Made by a program: the position numbers and the translations under genes. Source: Azotosporobacter soli (GTDB lineage: Bacteria > Bacillota > Negativicutes > SG130). Taken from it: a stretch of 64,000 nucleotides of DNA. Location: positions 1-64,000 of the forward strand of contig NZ_JAUAOA010000002.1 of the NCBI RefSeq assembly GCF_030542965.1, given 5' to 3'. The notes under the pieces are model-generated. The model saw only the letters and a program-made list of their open reading frames with translations, was not told the DNA's origin and made no database searches. Below, piece by piece: positions 50,946 to 59,594 of the stretch; the first letter of the stretch is position 1, and the number at the start of each line of letters is the position of its first letter.

Positions 50946-50985
50946 AATAAGATGGCCTGCGTCTGTTTGACGCATCCATCTTATT
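50946..50985 (-). terminator. Terminator of arsR-arsD
   Basis: AATAAGATGG / CCATCTTATT with an inner TGCGTC/GACGCA stem; on the minus strand a run of T follows. It separates arsD from the MarR promoter. Confidence 0.88.
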
Positions 50986-51008
50986 CCGTGCGATTGCCGT
51001 TCCTGTCC

Positions 51009-51377
51009 TTAGCAGCAGCCGCTCGGGCAGCAGCAACCGCCGCTTTCTTTTTTAGCCGGAGCAATCTCTTCGATTGCCACGCCGGCCCATTGAGCAAATT
51101 CCGCATCACTAGGATATGTTTTCGTCTTCACGACCTGTCCGTCCACAACGGTGATCGGCAGTACATCGACTTCCTCTTTCATCAAATATTCATTAACCAT
51201 TTTATTATCGACAAACGCCTGCGGTTCACTGGACAGACCATAGCGAACCACCTGAACGCCTTTAGTGGTCAGTGCATTTATCACCGTCGTCACCCGCAAC
51301 AGTTCCGTATCAATGCTCGGACCGCACAAACCTGTAGCGCAACACATCGCCGGATCATAAATTTCAATCTTGCTCAT
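51009..51377 (-). CDS. arsD: ArsD family arsenite metallochaperone/regulator
   Basis: Cytoplasmic protein of 122 residues with the ArsD pattern: IEIYDPAMCCATGLCGPSID carries Cys12-Cys13 and Cys18, the arsenite triad. The middle has EVDVLPITVVDGQVV. The C-terminus GGCCCPSGCC adds vicinal cysteine pairs as in E. coli ArsD. ArsD hands arsenite to ArsA and weakly represses ars genes. No arsA is in the window, so its partner is elsewhere or the protein acts alone. AAGGAGAG precedes the ATG. It lies 63 bases after arsR. Confidence 0.93.
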   Translation of the reverse strand: MSKIEIYDPAMCCATGLCGPSIDTELLRVTTVINALTTKGVQVVRYGLSSEPQAFVDNKMVNEYLMKEEVDVLPITVVDGQVVKTKTYPSDAEFAQWAGVAIEEIAPAKKESGGCCCPSGCC

Positions 51378-51440
51378 TTCATTCTCTCCTTATCTTCACT
51401 TTCTTTACATGGCAACAGCCCATTAAACCACACATTTCGT

Positions 51441-51788
51441 CTACGGTAACGGCTGGCATACGCCATTTGTCTCGCGATATTGACGGAGTTTTGCAATTTC
51501 CGCTTGATAGCGAGGATTATTCGCCAAGTCTACCTCGACTAATGTTTTAAGAAAAGGCTGCGCCGCCAACAGCTCCTGGTTAATTTCGTAATATACCCAT
51601 TGCGCGCGCTTATCGCTGATAATAATTTCTGCTTCACGCAGTTTTGCAAGATGCCGCGATACATTCGACTGGCTGTTTTGCAACACGGCTTCAATTTCGC
51701 AAACGCACAAACTTTCCACACGCAAAAGATTAACGATGCTTAACCGCGTTTCATCGCTCAAGGCTTTCATTATTTTTGTCAAATTCAA
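51441..51788 (-). CDS. arsR: ArsR family arsenite-responsive repressor
   Basis: Winged-helix repressor of about 115 residues. KALSDETRLSIVNLLRVESLCVCEIEAVL contains the Cys-Val-Cys arsenite sensor in the recognition helix region, followed by NSQSNVSRHLAKLREAEII and the wing KRAQWVYYEI. The N-terminus uses a TTG at 51788 or at 51782; the second is better spaced from GGTGG. It is followed by arsD. An ArsR-type dyad lies upstream at 51837-51856. Confidence 0.93.
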   Translation of the reverse strand: MNLTKIMKALSDETRLSIVNLLRVESLCVCEIEAVLQNSQSNVSRHLAKLREAEIIISDKRAQWVYYEINQELLAAQPFLKTLVEVDLANNPRYQAEIAKLRQYRETNGVCQPLP

Positions 51789-51836
51789 TCCACCAACACC
51801 TGCCTCTGACGCAATTCATTTTGGGGGCGTATTCTT

Positions 51837-51856
51837 ATATTTGATTTCAATCATAT
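51837..51856 (-). promoter_or_regulatory. Predicted ArsR operator
   Basis: Dyad ATATTTGATT-TC-AATCATAT (perfect TGATT/AATCA core) in the gap between the DUF2703 gene and arsR. A second TTTGA/TCAAA pairing follows at about 51862-51880. Both resemble the ATCAAATA-type sites bound by SmtB/ArsR proteins. Confidence 0.6.
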
Positions 51857-51924
51857 ACAGATTTGAAGCATTTGTCAAATTTCTTTCGCATGCTTACCTT
51901 TATTGGCGAAATACTAAGACGCCT

Positions 51925-52476
51925 TCAAGTGTTCTCTTTATCTTTCTTTGCCGCAAAAAACTTTTTTAAATTCAAAGGCAGATCTTGAAATAACGTTTCC
52001 CCTTCAATGTGTTTATCGCCGTAGACCGCACGTAAAATCCCATCGACAAGCATCTGCTTCGGCGGTACTGCGTATTCTTCACCGCGCCAAACCCAAACCC
52101 GGCAATCGATCTCCTCGCCGCAAATCGAGCCGCACGCTGCGCATTGACTTTCCCGAACATCCATTTGAAGATCCTGTCCGTTAAGTCGGATGGTTGGCGA
52201 ACTTAGCAGGCAAAGATCGCGAGCCTGCTCTTCCGTCGACACCAGCGTTTTTTTTATTTCAAGAGCAAAGCCGCTCATTCGCAAGACCGGCGCTACTGCC
52301 GCAATGGCGGCTGTCAAGATTTCTTCCGTCTTCATGCAACGTTCACAAGTAGTAAGATCGATGTAGAAAAACTCCAACAACAACTGCCTGTTTTTTTCTG
52401 CACTTCGCGTATCCTCGTCGCAACAGGATTTCATTTGATTAAGAGAACTGCATCCGCAACCGTTCTTCTTATCCAT
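51925..52476 (-). CDS. DUF2703 domain protein of the ars region
   Basis: Cysteine-rich protein of 183 residues. A short N-terminal arm (CGCSSLNQMKSCCDED) precedes the DUF2703 part: LLLEFFYIDLTTCERCMKTEEIL, then SSPTIRLNGQDLQ and ESQCAACGSICGEEIDCRVWVW. The Cys-x2-Cys after the first strand suggests a thioredoxin-like or metal-binding role; thioredoxin-like DUF2703 proteins are common in ars clusters. AGGAGG precedes the ATG. It is probably under ArsR control or its own promoter; the gap to arsR is 136 bases. Confidence 0.82.
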   Translation of the reverse strand: MDKKNGCGCSSLNQMKSCCDEDTRSAEKNRQLLLEFFYIDLTTCERCMKTEEILTAAIAAVAPVLRMSGFALEIKKTLVSTEEQARDLCLLSSPTIRLNGQDLQMDVRESQCAACGSICGEEIDCRVWVWRGEEYAVPPKQMLVDGILRAVYGDKHIEGETLFQDLPLNLKKFFAAKKDKENT

Positions 52477-52606
52477 ATCTATCCTCCTACACTTCTAATT
52501 GCACAAAGGATATTGACGTCATCGACACTTTGAATGAAATTACTTCGCCGCTAAGAGATCAATTCCTCTCTTCGCTAAAATCATTTGCTGGTCATGCATT
52601 AAACCT

Positions 52607-53230
52607 TCAACCAACACCTTTACCATTCAGCAACATCACGCGATAATTCCCATTCTCGCCCGCCAGAATATTGACGCAGGCATAGTCCTGACCGAGACGG
52701 AACATATTTTCGAGCGGCATGCCGAGGAGCTGCGTGAGCAGCAGGCGGTTGACGCCCGCATGGCCGACAATCAGGATATCCCCCTGCGTCATCGCCGTTA
52801 TTTCTTTGAAGGCCGCACTGACCCGCGCGCCGCACTCCGCGAAACTTTCCGCGCCCGGAATCCGGTAGTCCGCGATCCGGCTTCCCCGTTTCGCGTATTC
52901 GTCCGGATACGTTTGCGCAACTTCTTTGAACGTTTTCCCTTCCCATTCGCCCATGCCGATCTCTTTTAAATCGGGACGGATGAAGATATTCCCGGTCAGT
53001 TTGCGGCAAATAATTTTCGCTGTGGCAATCGAACGGATCAGATCGCTGCAAAACATAGCGGAAATGGTTTTGCCGCGAAAAGCAGCCTCCAACAAGCAGG
53101 CTTCGTGCACCCCATCCGCCGAAAGAGGCAGATCAAGCTGTCCGATATAGCGCCGCTCGCAATCCGGTTTTTCAATGCTGCCGTGGCGCAGCAGATAGAT
53201 ACGCCGTTCTTCTTTATTCAAACGCACCAC
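52607..53230 (-). CDS. Histidine phosphatase family protein
   Basis: Phosphoglycerate-mutase-like phosphatase of about 207 residues. The catalytic RHGSIE near the N-terminus follows RRIYLLRHG. RYIGQLDLPLSADG, MGEWEGKTFKEV, and the second catalytic His in ILIVGHAGVNRLLL complete the site. CobC (alpha-ribazole phosphatase) is one relative, but no cobalamin gene is near; as last gene of the molybdenum hydroxylase cluster it probably removes a phosphate from a cluster intermediate. I chose a GTG at 53230, seven bases behind AAAGGAG; this overlaps the CoA ligase stop. Confidence 0.85.
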   Translation of the reverse strand: MVRLNKEERRIYLLRHGSIEKPDCERRYIGQLDLPLSADGVHEACLLEAAFRGKTISAMFCSDLIRSIATAKIICRKLTGNIFIRPDLKEIGMGEWEGKTFKEVAQTYPDEYAKRGSRIADYRIPGAESFAECGARVSAAFKEITAMTQGDILIVGHAGVNRLLLTQLLGMPLENMFRLGQDYACVNILAGENGNYRVMLLNGKGVG

Positions 53231-54557
53231 ACGCACGCTCCTTTGCAACAGCAATCGACCTTTTGCCAAAGGCAATCGACCACTGACGGATAATTTCCAC
53301 CGCAAGAGACAGGTTCCCCTCCTGCTCCGTCGAACGAATCGGATCGAGTTGCCGGAGCGAACGCAGCACTATACGCTCATCAAACGAAACAGCGTCCGGT
53401 CTAATGGTCACAACCAGTTTCAACAGCATCATGCCCTTATCCGTCAGCTGTGCGCTGAAATCGACCACTTCCGGCAAGGCAAACAACGCTTCATCCAGAT
53501 CGGCCATTGTAATTTCATGCGTATTCGTCAAAGAAGCGATTCCATCGATTCTGCTTCTGACCCGCTCCAAACGGCGCAACTTACTGCCGCACGGGCAGGG
53601 TTCAATAATAAAGCGCGACAAGTCGCCGGTTCGGTAACGTATTAGCGGCATCCCCTGCCTTGTCAGCGTCGTAAAGACCAGCTCACCATATTCGCCATCC
53701 GGTACGGGTCGCAGCGAAAAAGGATCGATGATTTCAAAATACAGATCGGCTTCGCGCAGATGGTAGCCGCTTTGTGCCGCACATTCGATGCCGCCGCCCA
53801 AGCCCATTTCCGTCATGCCGTAATGGGCGTAGACCTCACAATGCCAAATCCGCTTCAACTCCTGCGCAACGATCTGCGGCACATGATCGGTACTCAGGAG
53901 AATCTGCTGCGGTCGCCAGCCGTTGCCGCCCTGCTGTTCCCAGCAGCGGGCCATCGCCAGCACCTGCACCGGAACGCCGACCAGACACGTCGCCTCTTCC
54001 CGGCGCATGACTTCGACGGCCTGCAGCGGCTGCGCAACGAGACCATAAAGGACGGACAGAACGCCGCTGCGTTCCAGAGCCTTTGCCAGCAAGTCGCCAA
54101 CGCTGCCCGGCCGTTCGCCCGGCAGCAGGATCAATACTTTATCGCCCGCCTTGGTCAAGGTCGACATGCCGCAACGAAAAAAATCAATCGTCAGTTCCTG
54201 ATCGGCGCGGCTGAAATAGAGCCGCTTCGGATCGCCGGTCGTCCCTGACGTATGCAGGGTAACGACCCGATTAATCTCACTTTGCGAGACGCAGAGCATT
54301 TGCGCCGCATAGCGCCTGACGTCATCCGCCGTTGTAAACGGATAGGCCGCCATGTCGTCCAATCGATAGATCGCTTTCAAACCGGCCTGCGCCAAATGCT
54401 GCCGGTAAAACGGACTGTAGCGCAGGACGCGGTCAAGCGTCACGTTCAGCATTTCCAGCTGATAAGCTGCGATGGCTTCGCGCGACAATCCGTCTGCCAA
54501 GCCGATTTTTTCCTCAATCCAATGTTCCAACGGTGTAAGAATTGCTTTTTCCATCAT
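53214..54557 (-). CDS. AMP-dependent CoA ligase (PaaK-like; DVU_1553 type)
   Basis: Adenylate-forming enzyme of 447 residues. TLHTSGTTGDPKRLYFSRAD is the AMP/phosphate loop; YAHYGMTEMGLGGGIEC, GELVFTTLTRQGMPLIRYRTGDLS and RVRSRIDGI complete the phenylacetate-CoA ligase pattern. The ATG at 54557 overlaps the radical SAM stop (ATGA), indicating tight coupling. A related enzyme stands in the Desulfovibrio DVU1551-1559 cluster. It probably activates a carboxylate during assembly of a cofactor or substrate adduct; the acid is unknown. Confidence 0.88.
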   Translation of the reverse strand: MMEKAILTPLEHWIEEKIGLADGLSREAIAAYQLEMLNVTLDRVLRYSPFYRQHLAQAGLKAIYRLDDMAAYPFTTADDVRRYAAQMLCVSQSEINRVVTLHTSGTTGDPKRLYFSRADQELTIDFFRCGMSTLTKAGDKVLILLPGERPGSVGDLLAKALERSGVLSVLYGLVAQPLQAVEVMRREEATCLVGVPVQVLAMARCWEQQGGNGWRPQQILLSTDHVPQIVAQELKRIWHCEVYAHYGMTEMGLGGGIECAAQSGYHLREADLYFEIIDPFSLRPVPDGEYGELVFTTLTRQGMPLIRYRTGDLSRFIIEPCPCGSKLRRLERVRSRIDGIASLTNTHEITMADLDEALFALPEVVDFSAQLTDKGMMLLKLVVTIRPDAVSFDERIVLRSLRQLDPIRSTEQEGNLSLAVEIIRQWSIAFGKRSIAVAKERACGAFE

Positions 54558-55942
54558 CCGTTCCTCCTGTGCAAAGCGCGGCCATGCCGGTCGGTAAGGT
54601 TGTATGCGCAAAAAGGAACCAAGCGCCCGTCGGGGGCGACGACGTGAATAAAACATTGCTGCAACCGCTCCAGATCGAGCGTCCAGGCATCCTGAAAAGC
54701 CATGCCGGATACGGCCAGTTTATACGTGTTCAGTCGCGCCAGGAATTCATCAAGGCTGTCCAGATTTCCGGCAGCGAGTCTCGTCTGTTCTTTTTCGCAA
54801 GCCGCTTTGGCAGGCTGCGCAGCGGACCACTGGCGGGCGACAAATTGCCGCGAACGTTTCGCCGTTTCAAGCGGAGCTTTCGCGCTGCAGCAAGCGCCGC
54901 CTTCCTGGAGCAGAGGCTTTAATTCCCCGTCCGGCAGCAACATGAAATCTCCATGAAACGAGCAATGCGCATGTTCGCCGCCGGGCGGTCTGAAATGCGC
55001 GGCTTGCATCCGTCCCGCCGTCTGTTTTTCAATTTCACGCAGCAGCTGCGGGATCGTTATCCGATCCTTCTCTTGCGGTTCTTTCGGATAACGTCCGAAA
55101 TAACTGATCGGTTGAAAATGTACGCCGCGCACGACCGGCATATTTTCGACCGCGAAATGCAAGATCGCGCCAATCTGCGCGTCATTGACACCGGGCTTCA
55201 GCGTCACGACCAATACGACGCCGAGTTCATGGCGAGCGCAGGCTTCGATCACTTGTTTTTTTCTTTCCAGCAGTGCCTGGCCGCGCAGCTTCGCATACAC
55301 CTGATCATCCAATCCGTCAAACTGCAAGAAGACGCAGTTCAGCCCGGCCGCTTTCAATCTTGCGACATACGAAGCGTCGCTTGCCAGGCGAAGGCCGTTC
55401 GTATTGACTTGAAAGAAGGTAAAGCCCAGCTCTTTGCCCAACGAAATAATTTCCGGCAGATCATCGCGCAGCGTTGGCTCACCGCCTGATAACTGGATGT
55501 TATAAGGCCCGCCGCTCTGCATGAGCATGCGGTACCAACCTTCAATCACGTCAAGCTTCGGATCCTCGTTGCTATCGGCTGAAGCCGAGGCAAAGCAGAC
55601 CGGACAGCGCAGATTGCAGCATTTTGTCACTTCCAGGAGTACGCAGCAGGTTTGCTGGCGATGTTTCGGACACAAACCGCAGTCAAAGGGGCAACCCGCC
55701 TCCGTTCCTGGCGCAGAAGCGCTCGGCGACGTCGGCGGTTGCAAATTGATCCATTCCTGATAATCCGGCTGTCCATGCCAGATGCAGACTTCCGCTTCGC
55801 CGTGTTCCGGACAACATTTTTTCAAAATTACGCGTTCGCCTCTTCGCACGCGCTGCGCCGGAATTCGTTGCAGACATTCCGGGCATACGCTTTGCGTCGC
55901 GGACAGCCATGTCTCTTGCGTTTTTAATTCGTTGTCATTCAT
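54554..55942 (-). CDS. Radical SAM protein, TrsS-like
   Basis: Radical SAM enzyme of 462 residues. A zinc-ribbon-like start (SVCPECLQRIP, KKCCPEHGEAEV) is followed by PFDCGLCPKHRQQTCCVLLEVT and the cluster motif CCNLRCPVC, then SGGEPTLRDD. I recall a family, TrsS, that is a selenoprotein in some hosts and belongs to the same cluster; here the TCC positions are ordinary cysteines. The C-terminal 130 residues hold more cysteines (GGACCSAK, CFIHVV). It is followed by the CoA ligase with overlapping stop/start. Reaction unknown. Confidence 0.87.
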   Translation of the reverse strand: MNDNELKTQETWLSATQSVCPECLQRIPAQRVRRGERVILKKCCPEHGEAEVCIWHGQPDYQEWINLQPPTSPSASAPGTEAGCPFDCGLCPKHRQQTCCVLLEVTKCCNLRCPVCFASASADSNEDPKLDVIEGWYRMLMQSGGPYNIQLSGGEPTLRDDLPEIISLGKELGFTFFQVNTNGLRLASDASYVARLKAAGLNCVFLQFDGLDDQVYAKLRGQALLERKKQVIEACARHELGVVLVVTLKPGVNDAQIGAILHFAVENMPVVRGVHFQPISYFGRYPKEPQEKDRITIPQLLREIEKQTAGRMQAAHFRPPGGEHAHCSFHGDFMLLPDGELKPLLQEGGACCSAKAPLETAKRSRQFVARQWSAAQPAKAACEKEQTRLAAGNLDSLDEFLARLNTYKLAVSGMAFQDAWTLDLERLQQCFIHVVAPDGRLVPFCAYNLTDRHGRALHRRNG

Positions 55943-55951
55943 GCGCAGCGT

Positions 55952-56263
55952 TCACTCCATCTCTTTGCTTTGCCGCTCCAGCAGTTCTTCCAATATGGTT
56001 TCAAATTGCGCCTTGCTCGTTTTCGGATCGTCGTCAGTATATTGCACTTTCATAACAGTATCGTTCAAGACTCCTTTCACCGTTGCGCCGTCCGCAAGAA
56101 CGACTTTGAAAAAAGGCCGGGGGAAATTCCGGTGGAAGGTCAAGGTACCGACGGCGCCAAGGGCGAGGATGAAGGCTTCGATCAATCTTACTCTTAGGCG
56201 ATACTCATAGATATGATTGCCGGCGAAACAGTTTTCCACTTTCCTGCACTCAATCTGTCTCAC
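55952..56263 (-). CDS. Small unknown protein of the molybdenum hydroxylase cluster, 103 residues
   Basis: No family recognised. YEYRLRVRLIEAFILALGAVGTLTFHRNFPRP has a short hydrophobic stretch; the rest (FFKVVLADGATVKGVLNDTVMKVQYTDDDP) looks beta-rich, and the end is a charged helix. The GTG start overlaps the last codons of the aminotransferase gene and follows AGGAG by nine bases, so the gene is real and coupled. Its place between the PLP enzyme and the radical SAM gene suggests a cluster-specific helper. Confidence 0.72.
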   Translation of the reverse strand: MRQIECRKVENCFAGNHIYEYRLRVRLIEAFILALGAVGTLTFHRNFPRPFFKVVLADGATVKGVLNDTVMKVQYTDDDPKTSKAQFETILEELLERQSKEME

Positions 56264-57389
56264 GCAGCATCGCTCCTATTGCGCTAAGGCAATCTTCAAT
56301 TTCCTGCTCCGTCGTGAAGCGCGACAGACTGAGACGCACAGTGCCTGACGGCGCTGTCGCCAAAAAAGCATGAGTGCGCGGCGCGCAGTGAAGCCCTGTG
56401 CGACTGACAATGCCAAAACTTTTTTGCAGTATCTCGCCCACCTCTTCCACAGCCCAGTTCTCCAACGTGAAGGAAACAACCGGCGTCCTCGGCGCCTCAA
56501 CGTCAATCACATTCGCCCCCAGCTCTTTTAATCCGCTACACAACCGTTCCGTCAAAGAATGTAGTCCCTTTTCTTCCAGCGGATGTTCGCTGCGCCAAGC
56601 CAACGCAGCCGCCAAACCGGCAAAGGCGCAATCATTCGGCGTTCCGGCTTCGAAATGCGTCGGCATCATGGACGGCATTTCATCCAGTTCGCTTTGAATT
56701 CCGGTTCCTCCGACCCAGACCGGTTCCAGTTCCGCCGTCATATGAGGCGCTATATATAGCCCGCCCGTTCCGGTCGGCCCTAGTAGATACTTGTGTCCAG
56801 TAAAGGCCACTAAATCGATTTTCCACTGTTCGGGAAAAACGGGGATGATGCCCATACTCTGCGACGCATCGAGCAGCGTGACGGCTCCAGCCTCTTTGGC
56901 CAGCTTCGCGAGCAGCGCCGCATCGTTGACCGCACCGGTCACATTCGAAGCATGCATAAAAACGGCGAGCTGCGGCCGGTATTTTTTTATGGCAGCCGCC
57001 CATTCTTCCACGACGATCCGTCCTGAATGATCGACGGGAACGATCCGAATTTGCAGCCCTTTCGTTTTGGCCAGATAATGCAGCGGGCGCAGCACCGAAT
57101 TGTGTTCCGCAGCCGACGTGACTACGTTCGCGCCGCTCTGCCAACGCAAACCATGCAGTGCGACATTTAAGGCATGGGTCGCGTTTGGCGCAAAGACGAT
57201 TTGCCGCTCATCGGTCACTTGAAGCAATTCGGCCAGCAAGGTGCGGCACGTTCCAGCTGCATCCGCTCGGTCAAAAGCAGCGCGCCCGCTATGGCAAGGG
57301 ACTTGTTGGATGCAGGCGGCCACCGCTTCACTGACCTGTAGAGGCTTCGGCCAGGAAGTCGCCGCATTGTTCAGGTATGCAAATTTCAT
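56250..57389 (-). CDS. Class V aminotransferase / cysteine desulfurase-like PLP enzyme
   Basis: PLP enzyme of 379 residues. YLNNAATSWPKPLQV opens the fold. APNATHALNVALHGL, AAEHNSVLRPLHYL and LLDASQSMGIIPV precede the PLP lysine in AFTGHKYLLGPTGTGGLYI. The C-terminus has SRTGLHCAPRTHAF, where Cys in the loop could be the desulfurase nucleophile. It is likely to supply sulfur (or selenium) for the molybdenum hydroxylase cofactor of this cluster. The ATG at 57389 follows GGGAGGGGGAG. Confidence 0.9.
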   Translation of the reverse strand: MKFAYLNNAATSWPKPLQVSEAVAACIQQVPCHSGRAAFDRADAAGTCRTLLAELLQVTDERQIVFAPNATHALNVALHGLRWQSGANVVTSAAEHNSVLRPLHYLAKTKGLQIRIVPVDHSGRIVVEEWAAAIKKYRPQLAVFMHASNVTGAVNDAALLAKLAKEAGAVTLLDASQSMGIIPVFPEQWKIDLVAFTGHKYLLGPTGTGGLYIAPHMTAELEPVWVGGTGIQSELDEMPSMMPTHFEAGTPNDCAFAGLAAALAWRSEHPLEEKGLHSLTERLCSGLKELGANVIDVEAPRTPVVSFTLENWAVEEVGEILQKSFGIVSRTGLHCAPRTHAFLATAPSGTVRLSLSRFTTEQEIEDCLSAIGAMLRETD

Positions 57390-57408
57390 TACGCTCCCCC
57401 TCCCTTCC

Positions 57409-58530
57409 TTATACTTGCAATTCATCAAAACTCTGCAGGCCTAAACGCTGCAGCGTTTTTGCGCCGATTGCTTCCGCCGTCTCTATTTTGCGGCGGATGG
57501 AAGCCAGCACTTCCTGGTTTCCGGAAAAACGATCCAAGGCCGGTCGGAAACGCTCCAAAAAATTCACCCGTCGATCGTCCTGCACCAATTTGTCCGCGAG
57601 AAAAACAATCGCCGTCTCGTCAATTATGCCGTCCGCACTAAATTCCATATCCATATGCGAGGCGATGATGCCGGATAACGCAGAAAATCCCCAACACGCA
57701 GCCAGTTTTCCGCCGCGCTTCGAGTGATTTCGCTTTCCTTTCGCCACATCGTGAACAAGAGCCCCCGCCGCAACCAGTTCAAGATCCAGCTGCAGTCCGG
57801 TCTGATTGAGCGACTCCGCTAAACTGCAACCGACAGCGGCCACGGCGCGTCCATGTCGCGCCACACCGCCGTCTTCCTGGTATTTCTTCAGCATGGCGTC
57901 ACATTCGGCAGGCGTCGGAATCTGGCGTCGCCGGTGATATTCGACCAGCTTCCGGTAATCCTCCTGCGTATCCACATCCATCAGGATGCCCTGATCCGCA
58001 ACGTCGACTTCCCGGGCCGTCGCGTCAAATTGAGTCAGAACGTTCCTTAAGCCGCCCGTTCCATCATGCGCAAGAATCCGCGCAAAGCACTGCGCGCTAA
58101 TTAGCGGCGGATGCCCCCGTTCAGCGGCGAAAACCGGATAGACAACGGCTGCGCCGGTCTTCCGGTAAACCTGTAGGATGTCCTTCACACTGTGCCGCCG
58201 GATCAGCGGCGTATCGCCGGGCAAAAGGAAAAAAGCCTCCGCCTCTCCCGCCAAACTTGACACGCCTGCGCGTACGGAAGAAAACATGCCATCTGCATAA
58301 GAAGTATTTTCAATGACCTTGACGCTCAGCCGCTCCAGTACGGGAGACAATTCTGCCGCGTTATGCCCCGTCACGACCCGGATGTCTTTGATGCCGGCGC
58401 GTCGCAGACTGTCGACAGCCGTCTCAATCACCGTTTTTTCGCCCAGCGGCAGTAACGGCTTAAAGACGCCCATGCGCGAAGAGTATCCTCCAGCCACAAT
58501 CAATCCGGCTATTTTTTCGCCGCTACGCAT
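57409..58530 (-). CDS. MobA-like nucleotidyltransferase fused to an HD domain (DVU_1551 type)
   Basis: Two-domain protein of 373 residues. The N-terminal NTP transferase has GLIVAGGYSSRMGVFKPLLPLG, then LLPGDTPLI, like MobA/MocA, which attach GMP or CMP to molybdopterin. The C-terminal HD phosphohydrolase domain (from about 205) has GALVHDVAKGKRNHSKRGG and IASHMDMEF. Fusion of a cofactor nucleotidyltransferase with an HD domain is characteristic of this cluster. It overlaps XdhC upstream by 22 bases. Most likely MocA-type cytidylylation of the molybdenum cofactor, by analogy. Confidence 0.9.
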   Translation of the reverse strand: MRSGEKIAGLIVAGGYSSRMGVFKPLLPLGEKTVIETAVDSLRRAGIKDIRVVTGHNAAELSPVLERLSVKVIENTSYADGMFSSVRAGVSSLAGEAEAFFLLPGDTPLIRRHSVKDILQVYRKTGAAVVYPVFAAERGHPPLISAQCFARILAHDGTGGLRNVLTQFDATAREVDVADQGILMDVDTQEDYRKLVEYHRRRQIPTPAECDAMLKKYQEDGGVARHGRAVAAVGCSLAESLNQTGLQLDLELVAAGALVHDVAKGKRNHSKRGGKLAACWGFSALSGIIASHMDMEFSADGIIDETAIVFLADKLVQDDRRVNFLERFRPALDRFSGNQEVLASIRRKIETAEAIGAKTLQRLGLQSFDELQV

Positions 58531-59570
58531 CTCTCACGCTCCGCTCTGGCCTTGATCAGTTCGGCCACAATGCTCACTGCGATTTCTTCCGGCGTTTCCG
58601 CGTAGATGTCGATACCGATCGGCGAGTATACGCGATTGAGTTGCTCGGCGCTGAAGCCTTTTTTCTCCAGCGCACCATACAAAGCGCTCCGCTTCTTCTT
58701 GCTGCCGATCATGCCAATATAGGCGGCCTTCGTTCCCAGCGCCTGTTCCAGCACGCTGCCGTCATGCAAGTGGCCTCTGGTCACGATGACAAGATAACTA
58801 TCACTGCCGATGCCTAACTCCGGCAGTTCCTCAAATTCCTCGATCAGTCGGACTTCCGCCTCCGGAAAACGTTCCTGATTGGCAAAATCGGCTCTGTCAT
58901 CCAACACCACCGTTTGAAAACCGACCATACTGGTCAAACGCGCCACCTGCTGCGAAACGTGACCTGCGCCAAACAAGTACACCGTACCGGCCGGACGGAT
59001 CGGTTCCATGATATACAGTCGTCCATCCCTGGCATCGGTATGGATCGCTATCGACGCCGGGGCCGCCGACAGACGCTTCAAAAATTTCTGTTCGCATTGA
59101 AAATCACCGATAATCGTACCATCCTTAAGCACCAGACACTGCTGCCTGCGCCGCACCCGCTCCGCATCCTGCGTCAGTTCAGTAATCAGCCATGCTTTCT
59201 GCGCATGTTCCAGTGTTGAAAGAAGCGCTTCATAGACTTGTTGATTCACGCCGCCTTCTGCGCTGACGTAATCGATGATCATTTTTCCCGCCCCGCCGCA
59301 GATCATACCTAATCCGGCCGAGTCATTCCCCGTAAGATCGAAAGGCTGAATGACAGGCAAACGGGTCGCATAGACCTCCTTGGCAAGGCGTATCGTCTCC
59401 GCCTCCAAGCGGCCGCCGCCGACCGTACCGATGATGGAGCCGTCAAAGCGCACGATCATCTTGGCTCCGGCTGAGCGCGGCGACGAACCGGAACTATGCA
59501 CGATCGTAGCCAAAACTATGCTTTCACCGGCTGACAGCAAGCGAACCGCTTCCTGATAAAACTTTTTCAC
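58509..59570 (-). CDS. XdhC/CoxI family molybdenum hydroxylase maturation protein
   Basis: Maturation factor of 353 residues that binds molybdenum cofactor and inserts the terminal sulfur (or selenium) in xanthine dehydrogenase-type enzymes. The N-terminal CoxI part has LATIVHSSGSSPRSAGAKMIV and GTVGGGRLEAE; the C-terminal Rossmann part has YLFGAGHVSQQVARLTSMVGF, LVIVTRGHLHD and YIGMIGSKKKR, ending YSPIGIDIYAETPEEIAVSI. It fits the molybdenum hydroxylase gene at the cluster head. The Cys-Gly in MICGGAGKM may bind the cofactor. Confidence 0.93.
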   Translation of the reverse strand: MKKFYQEAVRLLSAGESIVLATIVHSSGSSPRSAGAKMIVRFDGSIIGTVGGGRLEAETIRLAKEVYATRLPVIQPFDLTGNDSAGLGMICGGAGKMIIDYVSAEGGVNQQVYEALLSTLEHAQKAWLITELTQDAERVRRRQQCLVLKDGTIIGDFQCEQKFLKRLSAAPASIAIHTDARDGRLYIMEPIRPAGTVYLFGAGHVSQQVARLTSMVGFQTVVLDDRADFANQERFPEAEVRLIEEFEELPELGIGSDSYLVIVTRGHLHDGSVLEQALGTKAAYIGMIGSKKKRSALYGALEKKGFSAEQLNRVYSPIGIDIYAETPEEIAVSIVAELIKARAERERCVAAKK

Positions 59571-59594
59571 GCTTATCCCATCCTTCTCGTCGCA

